DNA of 64,000 bases from Pseudalkalibacillus hwajinpoensis (lineage in GTDB: Bacteria; Bacillota; Bacilli; Bacillales; Guptibacillaceae). Numbering within the stretch: position 1 is the first letter of the stretch; each line of letters begins with the position of its first letter. Below, piece by piece: positions 45,711 through 53,980 of the stretch. The position numbers and the translations under genes are program-made. Location of the stretch: NCBI RefSeq assembly GCF_015234585.1, contig NZ_JADFCM010000008.1:1736001-1800000 (forward strand), in the 5' to 3' direction. The notes under the pieces are model-generated. The model saw only the letters and a program-made list of their open reading frames with translations. It did no database searches and was not told the DNA's origin.

Positions 45711-46991
45711 TTATATCCATCCTCTAAATCTAGAGGCTTCAGCCATTTTACGCACGCCGACCATATATGCTGATAGTCTCATATCAACGCGACGCGTTTC
45801 AGAAGTTCGGTAAATTGAATTAAAAGCGTTTACCATTACTTTTTCAAGCTTCGCTTCTACCTCTTCTTCTGTCCAGTAGTAACCCTGGTTGTTTTGTACC
45901 CACTCAAAATAAGATACCGTTACACCACCAGAACTTGCAAGAACATCTGGTACGAGTAAAATACCACGATCCGTTAAAATTTTTGTAGCTTCAATCGTTG
46001 TAGGACCGTTCGCTGCTTCCACAACAATACTTGCTTTAATTTGATGTGCGTTGTCTTCCGTAATTTGATTCTCAATAGCAGCTGGAACAAGAATATCACA
46101 GTCAAGTTCAAGAAGCTCCTTGTTGCTAATTGTTTCTTTAAAGAGCTTTGTAACTGTTCCAAAACTATCACGTCGGTCTAATAAGTAGTCAATGTCAAGA
46201 CCTTCAGGATCATGAAGAGCTCCATATGCATCTGATATTCCTACAATCTTAGCCCCCGCATCGTGCATGAATTTCGCTAGAAAACTACCCGCATTTCCAA
46301 AACCTTGAATAACGACACGTGCACCTTCTATTTTGATATCCTTTTTCTTAGCAGCTTCGCGAATACAAATGGTAACGCCTTTCGCGGTGGCGGATTCACG
46401 ACCATGAGAACCACCTAATACGAGAGGTTTACCAGTAATAAATCCAGGAGAATCAAATTCTCTAATTCGACTATACTCATCCATCATCCAGGCCATAATT
46501 TGAGAGTTCGTAAATACATCTGGTGCCGGTATATCTTTTGTTGGACCTACAATTTGACTAATTGCTCTTACATATCCTCGACTCAATCGTTCTAGTTCTC
46601 TAAAAGACATCTCACGCGGATCACAAATAATTCCACCTTTACCTCCTCCATAAGGAAGGTCTACAATCCCTGCTTTAAGGCTCATCCATACAGATAGTGC
46701 TTTAACTTCTGTTTCTGTCACATCTGGATGAAAGCGAACGCCACCTTTAGTGGGTCCAACAGAATCATTGTGCTGCGCACGATACCCAGTGAATATTTTT
46801 ATCGAGCCATCATCCATTCGAATTGGAATCCGAACTGTCATTAATCTCATTGGTTCCTTTAATAGTTCATAAACTTCGCTCGGATAGCCTAATTTGTCCA
46901 GCGCTTCGTGAATGACTGATTGCGTCGACTCTAATACGTTCCGTTTCTTCTTATTTCCTTGTCCATTATCTGTTTCGTTTTTGTCGACCAT
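45711..46991 (-). CDS. gudB: NAD-specific glutamate dehydrogenase
   Basis: Oxidises glutamate to 2-oxoglutarate and ammonia. About 426 residues; catalytic Lys motif PYGGGKGGIICDP, glutamate loop VGPTKDIPAPD and the NAD fold VVIQGFGNAGSFLA. No duplicated triplet run like the inactive laboratory B. subtilis gudB was noticed. The ATG at 46991 has GGGAGG upstream. A cre-like site lies 207 bases upstream. It could be called rocG; position next to ypdA favours gudB. Confidence 0.93.
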   Translation of the reverse strand: MVDKNETDNGQGNKKKRNVLESTQSVIHEALDKLGYPSEVYELLKEPMRLMTVRIPIRMDDGSIKIFTGYRAQHNDSVGPTKGGVRFHPDVTETEVKALSVWMSLKAGIVDLPYGGGKGGIICDPREMSFRELERLSRGYVRAISQIVGPTKDIPAPDVFTNSQIMAWMMDEYSRIREFDSPGFITGKPLVLGGSHGRESATAKGVTICIREAAKKKDIKIEGARVVIQGFGNAGSFLAKFMHDAGAKIVGISDAYGALHDPEGLDIDYLLDRRDSFGTVTKLFKETISNKELLELDCDILVPAAIENQITEDNAHQIKASIVVEAANGPTTIEATKILTDRGILLVPDVLASSGGVTVSYFEWVQNNQGYYWTEEEVEAKLEKVMVNAFNSIYRTSETRRVDMRLSAYMVGVRKMAEASRFRGWI

Positions 46992-47197
46992 TGCTTTACC
47001 TCCCATTACTGTGCACTTACTCTGCTGTTTTTGTACTTTTTAGGCTAAATGAAACATAGCCTATTCGATTTTAATTGTTAAAGTTCATATGTTGTTTATA
47101 GAATGTTCCATTGCTCTGCTTTCAAAACATAGTATACACGTTTAGGTAAGCTATGAGAAGGCATTCATGCTACATTTATGCAAATTGTTCCACAGCA

Positions 47198-47212
47198 ATG
47201 AAAACGCTTACC
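47198..47212 (-). promoter_or_regulatory. cre-like CcpA site upstream of gudB
   Basis: On the plus strand ATGAAAACGCTTACC matches WTGNAANCGNWNNCW at 14 of 15 positions (last base differs). It lies in the 270-bp intergenic region before gudB, about 65 bases upstream of a TATACT box at 47131-47136. Confidence 0.5.
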
Positions 47213-47244
47213 AAGTAGAGGCGTAGTCATATCAATTAAAAAGA

Positions 47245-47267
47245 AGACCTCACAATTTGTGAGGTCT
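47245..47267 (-). terminator. ddl terminator
   Basis: AGACCTCAC (47245-47253) with GTGAGGTCT (47259-47267), then TCTTTTTAATTG on the minus strand. Confidence 0.85.
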
Positions 47268-47276
47268 CTGCTTTTA

Positions 47277-48191
47277 CTATTTTTTTAATCCTAATTGAAT
47301 AAGGTTTTCAATCATCTGTTCATAGGTATATCCAATCTCTTTAGCCGCGTCAGGAAACAAGCTTGTCGGTGTCATACCTGGCAATGTATTTACTTCGAGA
47401 AAAACAGGATTCGATCCATCATTCGGCACAATATAGTCTACTCGAGAATACGTCTCACAACCAAGCAGTTCATGTGCCACTATCGACTGCTCTTGGATAA
47501 GTGTCGTATAATCAGACGATATACGTGCAGGGACAATATGCTCGCTTCCACCTTCAGAATACTTCGATTCATAATCATAGTATTCATTTTTCGGAACAAT
47601 CTCTACGACAGGAAGTGGCTTAACATCACCTTTAGCTCCCATTACGGCAACAGTCACTTCTGTGCCAGAAATAAATTCCTCAAGGATTACAGTATCATCA
47701 AATCGAAATGCCTCTTCAATCCCCTGCTGAAGCTCTGCTTCGTTCTTAGCAATTGTTAAGCCTATCGTTGAGCCCTCACTGTTTGGTTTTACAACAACTG
47801 GATACCCAAAAGGTAATTCCAAAGAACGGTGATCATGCGATTTATGAAGAACGAGATCTTGAGCAAGGCGAATGCCTGAATCTCTTAGTACTTTCTTACT
47901 TTTTGCTTTGTCCATCGCAACGGCAGATCCAAGTACTCCGGATCCTACATAAGGAATTTGTAGCATATCAAGTAAACCTTGAATTCTACCATCTTCCCCA
48001 TACTTACCATGAAGACCAATAAAAACAATGTCTACATCAAGTTCCATTACTTCAGCTAAGCGATCTGGATGGAAGTCAATACCAACTACTTCATGACCGT
48101 TATTTTTTAGAGCTCTCATAATTCCTTTTCCGCTAGATAAAGAAACTTCTCTTTCTGCAGAGGTTCCTCCATAAAGTACTCCAACTTTCAT
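47277..48191 (-). CDS. ddl: D-alanine--D-alanine ligase
   Basis: Makes the D-Ala-D-Ala end of the peptidoglycan stem. 304 residues, ATP-grasp fold: GGTSAEREVSLSSG at the start, LHGKYGEDGRIQGLLDMLQIPYVGSG, the ATP loop NSEGSTIGL, and EVNTLPGMTPTSLFP for Mg and substrate. 304 residues is the short ddlB-like size. It stands alone here and not beside murF. Confidence 0.94.
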   Translation of the reverse strand: MKVGVLYGGTSAEREVSLSSGKGIMRALKNNGHEVVGIDFHPDRLAEVMELDVDIVFIGLHGKYGEDGRIQGLLDMLQIPYVGSGVLGSAVAMDKAKSKKVLRDSGIRLAQDLVLHKSHDHRSLELPFGYPVVVKPNSEGSTIGLTIAKNEAELQQGIEEAFRFDDTVILEEFISGTEVTVAVMGAKGDVKPLPVVEIVPKNEYYDYESKYSEGGSEHIVPARISSDYTTLIQEQSIVAHELLGCETYSRVDYIVPNDGSNPVFLEVNTLPGMTPTSLFPDAAKEIGYTYEQMIENLIQLGLKK

Positions 48192-48395
48192 TCTTTATAC
48201 CTCCTGGGCTACATTTATGTATGTCATTATATTCGATAGTTAATCGAGTGGAACTAATCAAAACTCCTCTCATCATACCATGTTTTTCGAACACTATGTT
48301 ATCCCTAATGACCATCGAGAAATAATATTATTGGAAAAAAGTCTTTTACTTTTTGTATACTGGCAGTAATCTTATTTATGAAAGGAAATGCCCTT

Positions 48396-49109
48396 ATGTC
48401 TCAAACATTTATGTTTGTCTTCGCTCACCCTGATGATGAGAGCTTTACTTGTGGAGGAACATTATTAGAGTTAGCGAACAAAAAAGATATTAAAACCGTT
48501 TTATATAGTGCAACACCTGGTGACGCTGGAAAATGCGGCGAACCAGCTATTTGTCGCCCCGAAGAACTCGCATCCGTTCGAAGGAAAGAACTTGAAAAAG
48601 CTTCTAAGCTACTTGGCATCGATGAATTATATATCGGTGAATATCAGGACGGGAAGTTAAATTCTTTGCCTCCAAATGTGCTTAAAAATGATGTAATCAA
48701 CCGAATCAAAGAAGTTAAACCTGACGTTGTCATCACCTTTCCACCCCATGGATTATCAGGGCATCCTGACCACAAAGCGATTCAAGCTGCAACGCTCCAG
48801 GCAGTACAAGAAACAAACATTGTGAAGGAATTATACTACACTACCTTCCCACAGTCATTAGCTGATGAAACAGGCCATCCTGCTTTTTCTGACCCTGATG
48901 ATTCGATTACATTGATGAAATCATTCTCAAGTGACCATATTAATCCCGTAAGAGAAGCTCTTCTTGCGCATCGAACGCAACACCTCTCCGTTGAAAGAGC
49001 TTTTCCAACCATATATAATCAAGAAGGTTTCATGAAATACAACAATAAAGAATATTTCATTAAAGCGTGGGAAAACGCCGAATCTTCATCTAAATCCCTG
49101 CTCACATAA
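48396..49109 (+). CDS. bshB2: Bacillithiol biosynthesis deacetylase BshB2
   Basis: PIG-L type Zn deacetylase that removes acetyl from GlcNAc-malate. 237 residues: zinc motif FAHPDDESFTCGGTL, the second motif HGLSGHPDHKAIQ with His and Asp, and GEPAICRPEELASVRRKEL. The ATG at 48396 has AAAGGA upstream. The size and sequence fit B. subtilis BshB2 (YojG) better than BshB1. Divergent from ddl, it forms a loose bacillithiol cluster with bdr. Confidence 0.88.
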   Translation: MSQTFMFVFAHPDDESFTCGGTLLELANKKDIKTVLYSATPGDAGKCGEPAICRPEELASVRRKELEKASKLLGIDELYIGEYQDGKLNSLPPNVLKNDVINRIKEVKPDVVITFPPHGLSGHPDHKAIQAATLQAVQETNIVKELYYTTFPQSLADETGHPAFSDPDDSITLMKSFSSDHINPVREALLAHRTQHLSVERAFPTIYNQEGFMKYNNKEYFIKAWENAESSSKSLLT

Positions 49110-49110
49110 A

Positions 49111-49131
49111 AAAACCTCCTTGGGAGGTTTT
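49111..49131 (+). terminator. bshB2 terminator
   Basis: AAAACCTCC (49111-49119) with GGAGGTTTT (49123-49131), T run following; loop TTG. Confidence 0.85.
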
Positions 49132-49211
49132 TTCGTGTTCAAGAAAGCAATAACTGAATCATTTCGAATGTTAAGAATCAAATTGGAATGATACAGATAG
49201 CCTCCAGAACC

Positions 49212-49802
49212 TTATTTGAAATAATGATTTAACTGCTCGATTGCAGTTGTCTTCATAATCTGTTTGCCGTATTCCATCACCCGGTAGCTTGTAATTGTGG
49301 AAGGATTCCCAAATTCAGCCAGTAAAGCGACTAGAGAATCTAATTCATACTCTGCAAATTCCTCTTCATCAAACTTAAGATAAAAATGGTTTTGATAGGA
49401 ATAAAGTGTTCCTCCTTGTATACCCACATTGATCAATCTTTTCGAAAGACCAATCACATCTTCAAAAGAACGAAACTCATAGAAAACTTCATCGCTTTCA
49501 TCAAGGGTCACTTGCATTTCAATATACTCATCGTTGTAGTCCTCTTCAAATTCACTCTCACCGGAACCTTTTGTGACAATGACTACCATTCCCTGAGCAG
49601 GAAGTGAAAATACTTCTACAGCGATAGGACCATCGACTTTAAATCCAAGTTCATCATCAGCTTCCATGATCATCTCACGAAAAAGCCTATGAACTTTCGG
49701 TACGTCCTGCCAGAGCTCTTCTTTCGTAATTCCACGCTCATTTAAATCGTCATAAGTTAGAAATATTTTTATTTTATCATATGCTAAACGTTCAAGACGC
49801 AT
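49212..49802 (-). CDS. mecB: MecA-family adaptor protein (YpbH)
   Basis: 196 residues with the MecA layout: N-terminal substrate-binding domain (LERLAYDKIKIFLTYDDLNERGI), an acidic linker, and the C-terminal ClpC-binding domain (YEFRSFEDVIGLSKRLINVGIQGGTLYSYQNHFYLKF). MecA and its paralogue YpbH (MecB) feed proteins to ClpCP. The neighbourhood, near ypbG and ypbF, marks this as the YpbH paralogue. A canonical mecA would be elsewhere. Confidence 0.85.
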   Translation of the reverse strand: MRLERLAYDKIKIFLTYDDLNERGITKEELWQDVPKVHRLFREMIMEADDELGFKVDGPIAVEVFSLPAQGMVVIVTKGSGESEFEEDYNDEYIEMQVTLDESDEVFYEFRSFEDVIGLSKRLINVGIQGGTLYSYQNHFYLKFDEEEFAEYELDSLVALLAEFGNPSTITSYRVMEYGKQIMKTTAIEQLNHYFK

Positions 49803-49941
49803 CTAATTCCCCCCTACCGTCTGTCACCCGCAAATCCTTTATTCATACTATATGTGATAATACAAAGATGGTTCTTGGTTGACGATATTCTTCTAGTTTA
49901 CACTGTCAAAGGAAGCTTAGACAAGTCATGTCCACTTTCAA

Positions 49942-50859
49942 CTAAGTAGTAAGCTTTTGAATTTTATCTTTGATCCAGGCATCCCATTCTTCTTTATTAT
50001 TTCCAACTAAAAACGGTTCGTAAGCCTGTCTCTTTTCATCACGTAAATGTCCAATAGCTGAACCACCAACTCCAATGGTTAATTCAGAGAAACGTTGGTT
50101 CAATCGATCAATCATACCTAGACACCTTGGTAAATTCGTCATCAACGTGCATGATAGAAACAGAATTTTGGGGTCAGTATCTTCTACGACGATCTCAATA
50201 TCCTCTTCTGGTATGCTCGATCCGAGGTAAATGACTTCGAACCCTTTCCGTCTAAGATACAGAGTAAAAATTAATAATCCAAGCTCATGGTATTCACCAG
50301 TTGAGCAAACAGCCATTACTTTTGGGAGGTACCCATCGACAGGAAGCGTATGGAAAATCATACCGATTCTAGAACGAAGAAAAGCGGTAGTAAAATGCTC
50401 ATGCGCTATTGTTATTTTGTCATTTTCCCATAGGTCTCCAACCCTCACAAGTAGTTTAGCCAATATATCATGAACAACTTTATCTATACTGAAGACAGAG
50501 AAAGCCTGGTTCAACAAATCTTGCGCTTTATTCTCATCAAAAGCTAAAAGGGCTTCAAGGATTTCATCAGCTAAGATTTGAGCCCTATCCTGAACCATAT
50601 CAGTGCCCATACTATCTGTATCTGATGAATCATTTCCATTCTCAAGCAATTCAACGGCCTGACTAATTGTAAAGCCTTGCGTTGTTTTTTGGACCAGCCA
50701 TTTTAATATAGACATATGCTCTTCCGAATAAAGACGATGACCAGCTTCATTTCTTATTGGAGAAATAATATTATAACGCCTTTCCCATGCCCTCAAGGTC
50801 CCGGGTTGAATACCTAATTTTTTCGAGACCGCTTTAATATTATACTTACCTGCAGACAT
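49942..50859 (-). CDS. MerR-type regulator with cobalamin-binding domain, CarH/LitR-like
   Basis: About 305 residues. MerR helix-turn-helix at 6-70 (YNIKAVSKKLGIQPGTLRAWERRY), a four-helix domain at about 90-170 and a B12-binding domain at about 178-300. Both CarH marks are present: Wx9EH (W144…E154-H155) and ExHxxG (E189, H191, G194). In CarH these hold adenosylcobalamin and make DNA binding light-sensitive. The start is uncertain; ATG 50859 has GAGGGG upstream, and ATG 50886 would lie at the predicted transcript start. Target genes (carotenoid, photolyase) are not in the window. Confidence 0.85.
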   Translation of the reverse strand: MSAGKYNIKAVSKKLGIQPGTLRAWERRYNIISPIRNEAGHRLYSEEHMSILKWLVQKTTQGFTISQAVELLENGNDSSDTDSMGTDMVQDRAQILADEILEALLAFDENKAQDLLNQAFSVFSIDKVVHDILAKLLVRVGDLWENDKITIAHEHFTTAFLRSRIGMIFHTLPVDGYLPKVMAVCSTGEYHELGLLIFTLYLRRKGFEVIYLGSSIPEEDIEIVVEDTDPKILFLSCTLMTNLPRCLGMIDRLNQRFSELTIGVGGSAIGHLRDEKRQAYEPFLVGNNKEEWDAWIKDKIQKLTT

Positions 50860-50896
50860 AGTCATCTTCCCCTCTAATACAGCCATTATCACACCT

Positions 50897-50938
50897 AGTA
50901 TAAAGGGTGAATGATGTTTGTGTAAACTTTGTATAAGC
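50897..50938 (-). promoter_or_regulatory. Promoter with two tandem 11-bp repeats before the CarH-like gene
   Basis: TTTACA (50921-50926) and TATACT (50897-50902), 18 bp apart, read into the regulator gene. Plus-strand TTTGTGTAAAC (50917-50927) and TTTGTATAAGC (50928-50938) are adjacent 11-bp direct repeats, alike at 9 of 11 bases, overlapping the -35. This fits an autoregulatory operator. Confidence 0.55.
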
Positions 50939-50958
50939 GTTGCCTTGTTTTTTTGTAT

Positions 50959-51717
50959 TTATTTCCTTTTTAATATAAAAATATGTGACTCAGCTGGAGC
51001 CATCAATCTTAACGGTAAAGTTGTAGTGCCATATCCATTGCTGATTACTACGGTTGTCCCATTAATATTCTTAATTCCACCTTTTTCTCTTATCCCCCAT
51101 CCAAACAGTCGAATCTGACCTCCATGAGTATGTCCGGATAAAATCAATTGAATCCCACTCTCTTCTGGCCAATCTTGTTTAATGTCCGGGTTATGACTAA
51201 CCAGGATCTTAAGGTCTTCTGACGCTCCATTAAGCGCCTCCTGAAGTGAAGCGTTTTCTGTTGAAAGGTCATCAATTCCTAATAAGCTTATTCCATCATT
51301 ATTTTTCATTACTGTTTCTGCCTGGTTTTTTAAGATGTGGATTCCGTGATCAACTAGAATTTTTTGTAGCTTTGCAGGATTTTCTTCATAATCGTTATTC
51401 CCCCAAACGAAATAACAAGGGGCGATAGCGCTAAGATTCCTCATGTTTTGAGCAACCTTATCAAAAGATACCCCTTTTTCCATTACGTCTCCACCTATTA
51501 TTACAATATCAACCTGATCTCTCACCTTTTCTAAAATTTTCTCAGAAACCACTCGATTGTGTAAATCTGAAATAAAAAAAATCCGAAATGATTCAAAGCT
51601 TTTTGGTAGTTGTTTAATGTAAAGTTCCTTCGTGTGGACTCGATTTAGATGAGCTTCAACCCACATATAAATTAGTAACAGTACACCTGCTAAAAAGATC
51701 CCAATGATATAGTTCAT
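50959..51717 (-). CDS. ypbG: Metallophosphoesterase YpbG
   Basis: 252 residues: an N-terminal membrane helix (YIIGIFLAGVLLLIYMWV), then a calcineurin-like phosphoesterase domain with metal motifs FISDLHN, IIGGDVME, WGNNDYE and LSGHTHGGQIRLFG. It is expected to face outward or sit on the membrane; substrate unknown. Its start overlaps the upstream membrane gene by four bases (ATGA). Position fits B. subtilis ypbG. Confidence 0.88.
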   Translation of the reverse strand: MNYIIGIFLAGVLLLIYMWVEAHLNRVHTKELYIKQLPKSFESFRIFFISDLHNRVVSEKILEKVRDQVDIVIIGGDVMEKGVSFDKVAQNMRNLSAIAPCYFVWGNNDYEENPAKLQKILVDHGIHILKNQAETVMKNNDGISLLGIDDLSTENASLQEALNGASEDLKILVSHNPDIKQDWPEESGIQLILSGHTHGGQIRLFGWGIREKGGIKNINGTTVVISNGYGTTTLPLRLMAPAESHIFILKRK

Positions 51718-52112
51718 GTTTCATTGCTCCTCTGAAAGCGTTTCACTTCTCTGGCAGCCCTTATATTAGCAGACAAACCACCATATATAAATGCCATCAC
51801 GAGAGAAGCTAGAGATAACCACTTATTATTTTGAAACAATACCCAGTATACGCCAATTAACAAACTACCTTCAATGCAGAACGTTATAAGGTGAGCTTTG
51901 TTTTTGATTCCGAATGCAAGAAAGCTCTCTACATGCTCCCTGATTACTCTTGCCACGACTAAAAATCCAAATAAAAAACAAATCGCCCCAAAACCATAGC
52001 GCGCACTGTTTAACATTAAATCTGTAAAGGTCATACTTTTTAAATTCAAGTTACTTTCAGCTAAATACAGTAAACAAAATATTGTCATAACCCTTATCAA
52101 GAGAAGCGGCAT
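51714..52112 (-). CDS. Unrecognised four-helix membrane protein
   Basis: About 132 residues from the ATG at 52112, with four hydrophobic helices (LLLIRVMTIFCLLYLA, YGFGAICFLFGFLVVARVI, ITFCIEGSLLIGVYWVLF, LASLVMAFIYGG) and a basic tail. No family recognised. The frame is open to 52223, but that part overlaps the CBS-ACT gene and includes a terminator, so it is probably not translated. The only ribosome binding site for 52112 is the G6 run of that terminator stem. Overlaps ypbG by four bases. Confidence 0.6.
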   Translation of the reverse strand: MPLLLIRVMTIFCLLYLAESNLNLKSMTFTDLMLNSARYGFGAICFLFGFLVVARVIREHVESFLAFGIKNKAHLITFCIEGSLLIGVYWVLFQNNKWLSLASLVMAFIYGGLSANIRAAREVKRFQRSNET

Positions 52113-52119
52113 AGTAAAA

Positions 52120-52151
52120 CCCCCCACTCTAACGTATGTAAGAGTAGGAGG
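52120..52151 (-). terminator. Terminator after the CBS-ACT gene, overlapping the next ribosome binding site
   Basis: CCTCCTACTCTTAC (52151-52138) pairs with GTTAGAGTGGGGGG (52133-52120), one mismatch and two G-T pairs; TTTTAC follows. The G-run is also the only Shine-Dalgarno-like sequence for the gene starting at 52112. Confidence 0.7.
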
Positions 52152-52170
52152 CTTTATGGGTACTAATCTC

Positions 52171-52806
52171 TCATACTTCTTTAATATCGAGTACTTTAAA
52201 TCCATTCTGTTCAAGTTTTGCAATAAATTGATCGATATTTTCTTTTTTCTCGATCTTCATTACAATCCTTCGTACATTTTGGTTTGACTCGTCAAAAGTA
52301 GAGAGGGAAATAATATTTTCATGAAAACTCTTTGCTATTTTAGCTAGTCTTGCAATTCTTCCTTCTGTTTCAGAAGATGCAAAGGCAATTCGAATTCCCG
52401 GCTTTCTCATACCAAAAGCACTTTGGAATTGATCAAGTATATCTGATCTAGTAATGATTCCAATGAAATCTTCCTTTTGATCAACCACTGCTACAAGTGG
52501 TGCATTTTTAGCTAAAAGGAGCGTATTCTCAAACACTTCCTCTTGATCAACCGTAACATTTTTTTGGAAAGCAATATCCCCTGCATTGGTTTCCCTAAGA
52601 AACATTTCTTTATCTGTTGCATCACTTTTGAAAAACGCTTTGTAAATGCGATTAAAAGTAACAATACCAACATATTTCGTTCCCTGGATAACGGGGACAC
52701 CATCAATTTCACGTTCCTTCAATAATTTCAGGGTTTCATCCAACTTTGTGTCATGATTCACATAAACAGTTTCTCTAATTGGTTTCATTGCACTACGTAC
52801 ATACAC
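52171..52806 (-). CDS. CBS-CBS-ACT protein, AcuB-like
   Basis: About 211 residues: two CBS domains (about 1-60 and 75-135, with GVPVIQGTKYVGIVTFNRI and APLVAVVDQKEDFIGIITRSDIL) and a C-terminal ACT-like domain (about 140-210). This order is that of B. subtilis AcuB, but the gene is not beside acuA and acuC, so the role is open; such proteins sense adenine nucleotides. GTG start at 52806 with AGGTGA five bases upstream. Confidence 0.8.
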   Translation of the reverse strand: MYVRSAMKPIRETVYVNHDTKLDETLKLLKEREIDGVPVIQGTKYVGIVTFNRIYKAFFKSDATDKEMFLRETNAGDIAFQKNVTVDQEEVFENTLLLAKNAPLVAVVDQKEDFIGIITRSDILDQFQSAFGMRKPGIRIAFASSETEGRIARLAKIAKSFHENIISLSTFDESNQNVRRIVMKIEKKENIDQFIAKLEQNGFKVLDIKEV

Positions 52807-53016
52807 TGCTATCACCTCTTTGTAAGATCATTACTCTTAATTAATACCACATTTCAAAGATAATATCCTTCTAAATGAGAAATTCATGTGATATTGAGGC
52901 GATTTCTTCCGTAAATTGGGCTTTTTAATTGCTTGAAGATTCAGTCTTTTTGAGGTAAGATTAAAGCATAACCAGACCAATTGGGACGGAAACAATAAAA
53001 CGGAGATGATGGATCT

Positions 53017-53232
53017 ATGATAAACAAACTTAAAACCAAATCATTGTTACGTAATGAAGATTTGGATTTCAACCGTCGTTTAGGTATGCCCGTAGAAGTT
53101 TTCTGCCCAAAACTTAAAGATACTGTTGCCTTCGGGAAAATTGAAATGTTTGCAGAAGATGCGCTTTCCATTAACGGAAGTCATTTCCAAATCGAACAAT
53201 ATTTATTTTTCGGTTGTCCTGAACAAAGATAA
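53017..53232 (+). CDS. Hypothetical 71-residue protein
   Basis: A plus-strand gene among minus-strand genes. It is soluble and mixed in charge, with MINKLKTKSLLRNEDLDFNR at the start and a compact strand-rich middle (VEVFCPKLKDTVAFGKIEMF). GGAGATGATGG precedes the ATG. No family recognised. No terminator separates it from convergent ypbF, which ends four bases away. Codon use is like its neighbours, and the antisense frame (52941-53171) is less protein-like. Confidence 0.6.
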   Translation: MINKLKTKSLLRNEDLDFNRRLGMPVEVFCPKLKDTVAFGKIEMFAEDALSINGSHFQIEQYLFFGCPEQR

Positions 53233-53235
53233 AGT

Positions 53236-53685
53236 TCACTTGTAATAAAGGTTAATTCCATGTTGATCTTTCAAATATTTAAAAACAGCATGACGATTTT
53301 GCCACTGTAATTGTCCTTCAAACAGTTCATCACTTCGATCTAATATCTCCAATCTTAAAGATTCAAATTCTTCCTCGGCCTTTTTGCATTTTTTTGCAAT
53401 CTTTCTTAATTGAAAATATGCTACTATACTCAAACTAACCATCAACATAAAAAATGGCATCAATGACGGGGAGAACCCATTTACAAATAAAGATGAGTTC
53501 TTTTCTAGCTCGTACCAGAATAGGCCGCCTATACCTAAAAGTAAACATGAAAGAACATACCCATAAAATTGAGATTTTCCATTAAACTGTATTTCAGCAT
53601 TTTTTCTTTCCACTAACTCTTCTAACAAGACGTTTGTCATTTTAGATTGTGGCTGTGGAAGATTCCATTGTTTGAACGCATCCAC
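53236..53685 (-). CDS. ypbF: YpbF-like membrane protein (DUF2663)
   Basis: About 149 residues, GTG start at 53685 with a GGGG-rich ribosome binding site six bases upstream. A soluble N-terminal helix (LLEELVERKNAEIQ) is followed by two membrane helices (YVLSCLLLGIGGLFWYEL, PFFMLMVSLSIVAYFQL) and a helical, strongly charged C-terminus (AEEEFESLRLEILDRSDELFE). This is the DUF2663 pattern and size (B. subtilis 147). The frame opens to 53802, but that stretch is not part of the family. Function unknown. Confidence 0.75.
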   Translation of the reverse strand: MDAFKQWNLPQPQSKMTNVLLEELVERKNAEIQFNGKSQFYGYVLSCLLLGIGGLFWYELEKNSSLFVNGFSPSLMPFFMLMVSLSIVAYFQLRKIAKKCKKAEEEFESLRLEILDRSDELFEGQLQWQNRHAVFKYLKDQHGINLYYK

Positions 53686-53767
53686 TCTAGTCCCCCCTTT
53701 TATAGAAACTAGTTTATGCAACATATGCGCCAGATAATACAGGGGGGCATTGAATAAGAAAAACATA

Positions 53768-53953
53768 TTAAGAAAAATAAGAATATAAAAGAAATATGGC
53801 AACCATGCTTATAAATAGCAGCGCGAGCACTCGGATTAGCGTAAGAGATGGAAGTTCATTCTCTTCACTACCTTTGCTTCGTGACTGCTTTTTTTGTTTT
53901 TCCTTATTCCGATGGAATTCCTTCCTAGAGGGTAGCGGACGATCGTTTTTCAT
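53768..53953 (-). CDS. Small single-helix protein at the ypbE position, no LysM domain
   Basis: 61 residues: a very basic and polar first part (RKEFHRNKEKQKKQSRSKGSEEN) and one membrane helix at the C-terminus (LIRVLALLFISMVAIFLLY). In B. subtilis the gene here, ypbE, has the same start type followed by a long extracellular part with LysM. Only the cytosolic part and helix remain; nothing coding for LysM lies between 53768 and ypbF. ATG 53953 has AGGTGAG upstream. Confidence 0.65.
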   Translation of the reverse strand: MKNDRPLPSRKEFHRNKEKQKKQSRSKGSEENELPSLTLIRVLALLFISMVAIFLLYSYFS

Positions 53954-53980
53954 AAGACTCACCTTTCATGATGTACTTAC

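Noticed and set aside
47150-47200. Sigma-54 (SigL) promoter before gudB, from TGGAAC and TTTGCA
   Set aside because: The GG to GC distance is 9 and not 11 bases, and no enhancer-binding activator gene is nearby.
47295-47759. 154-residue plus-strand open frame
   Set aside because: Fully antisense to ddl, cysteine- and arginine-rich composition, no ribosome binding site.
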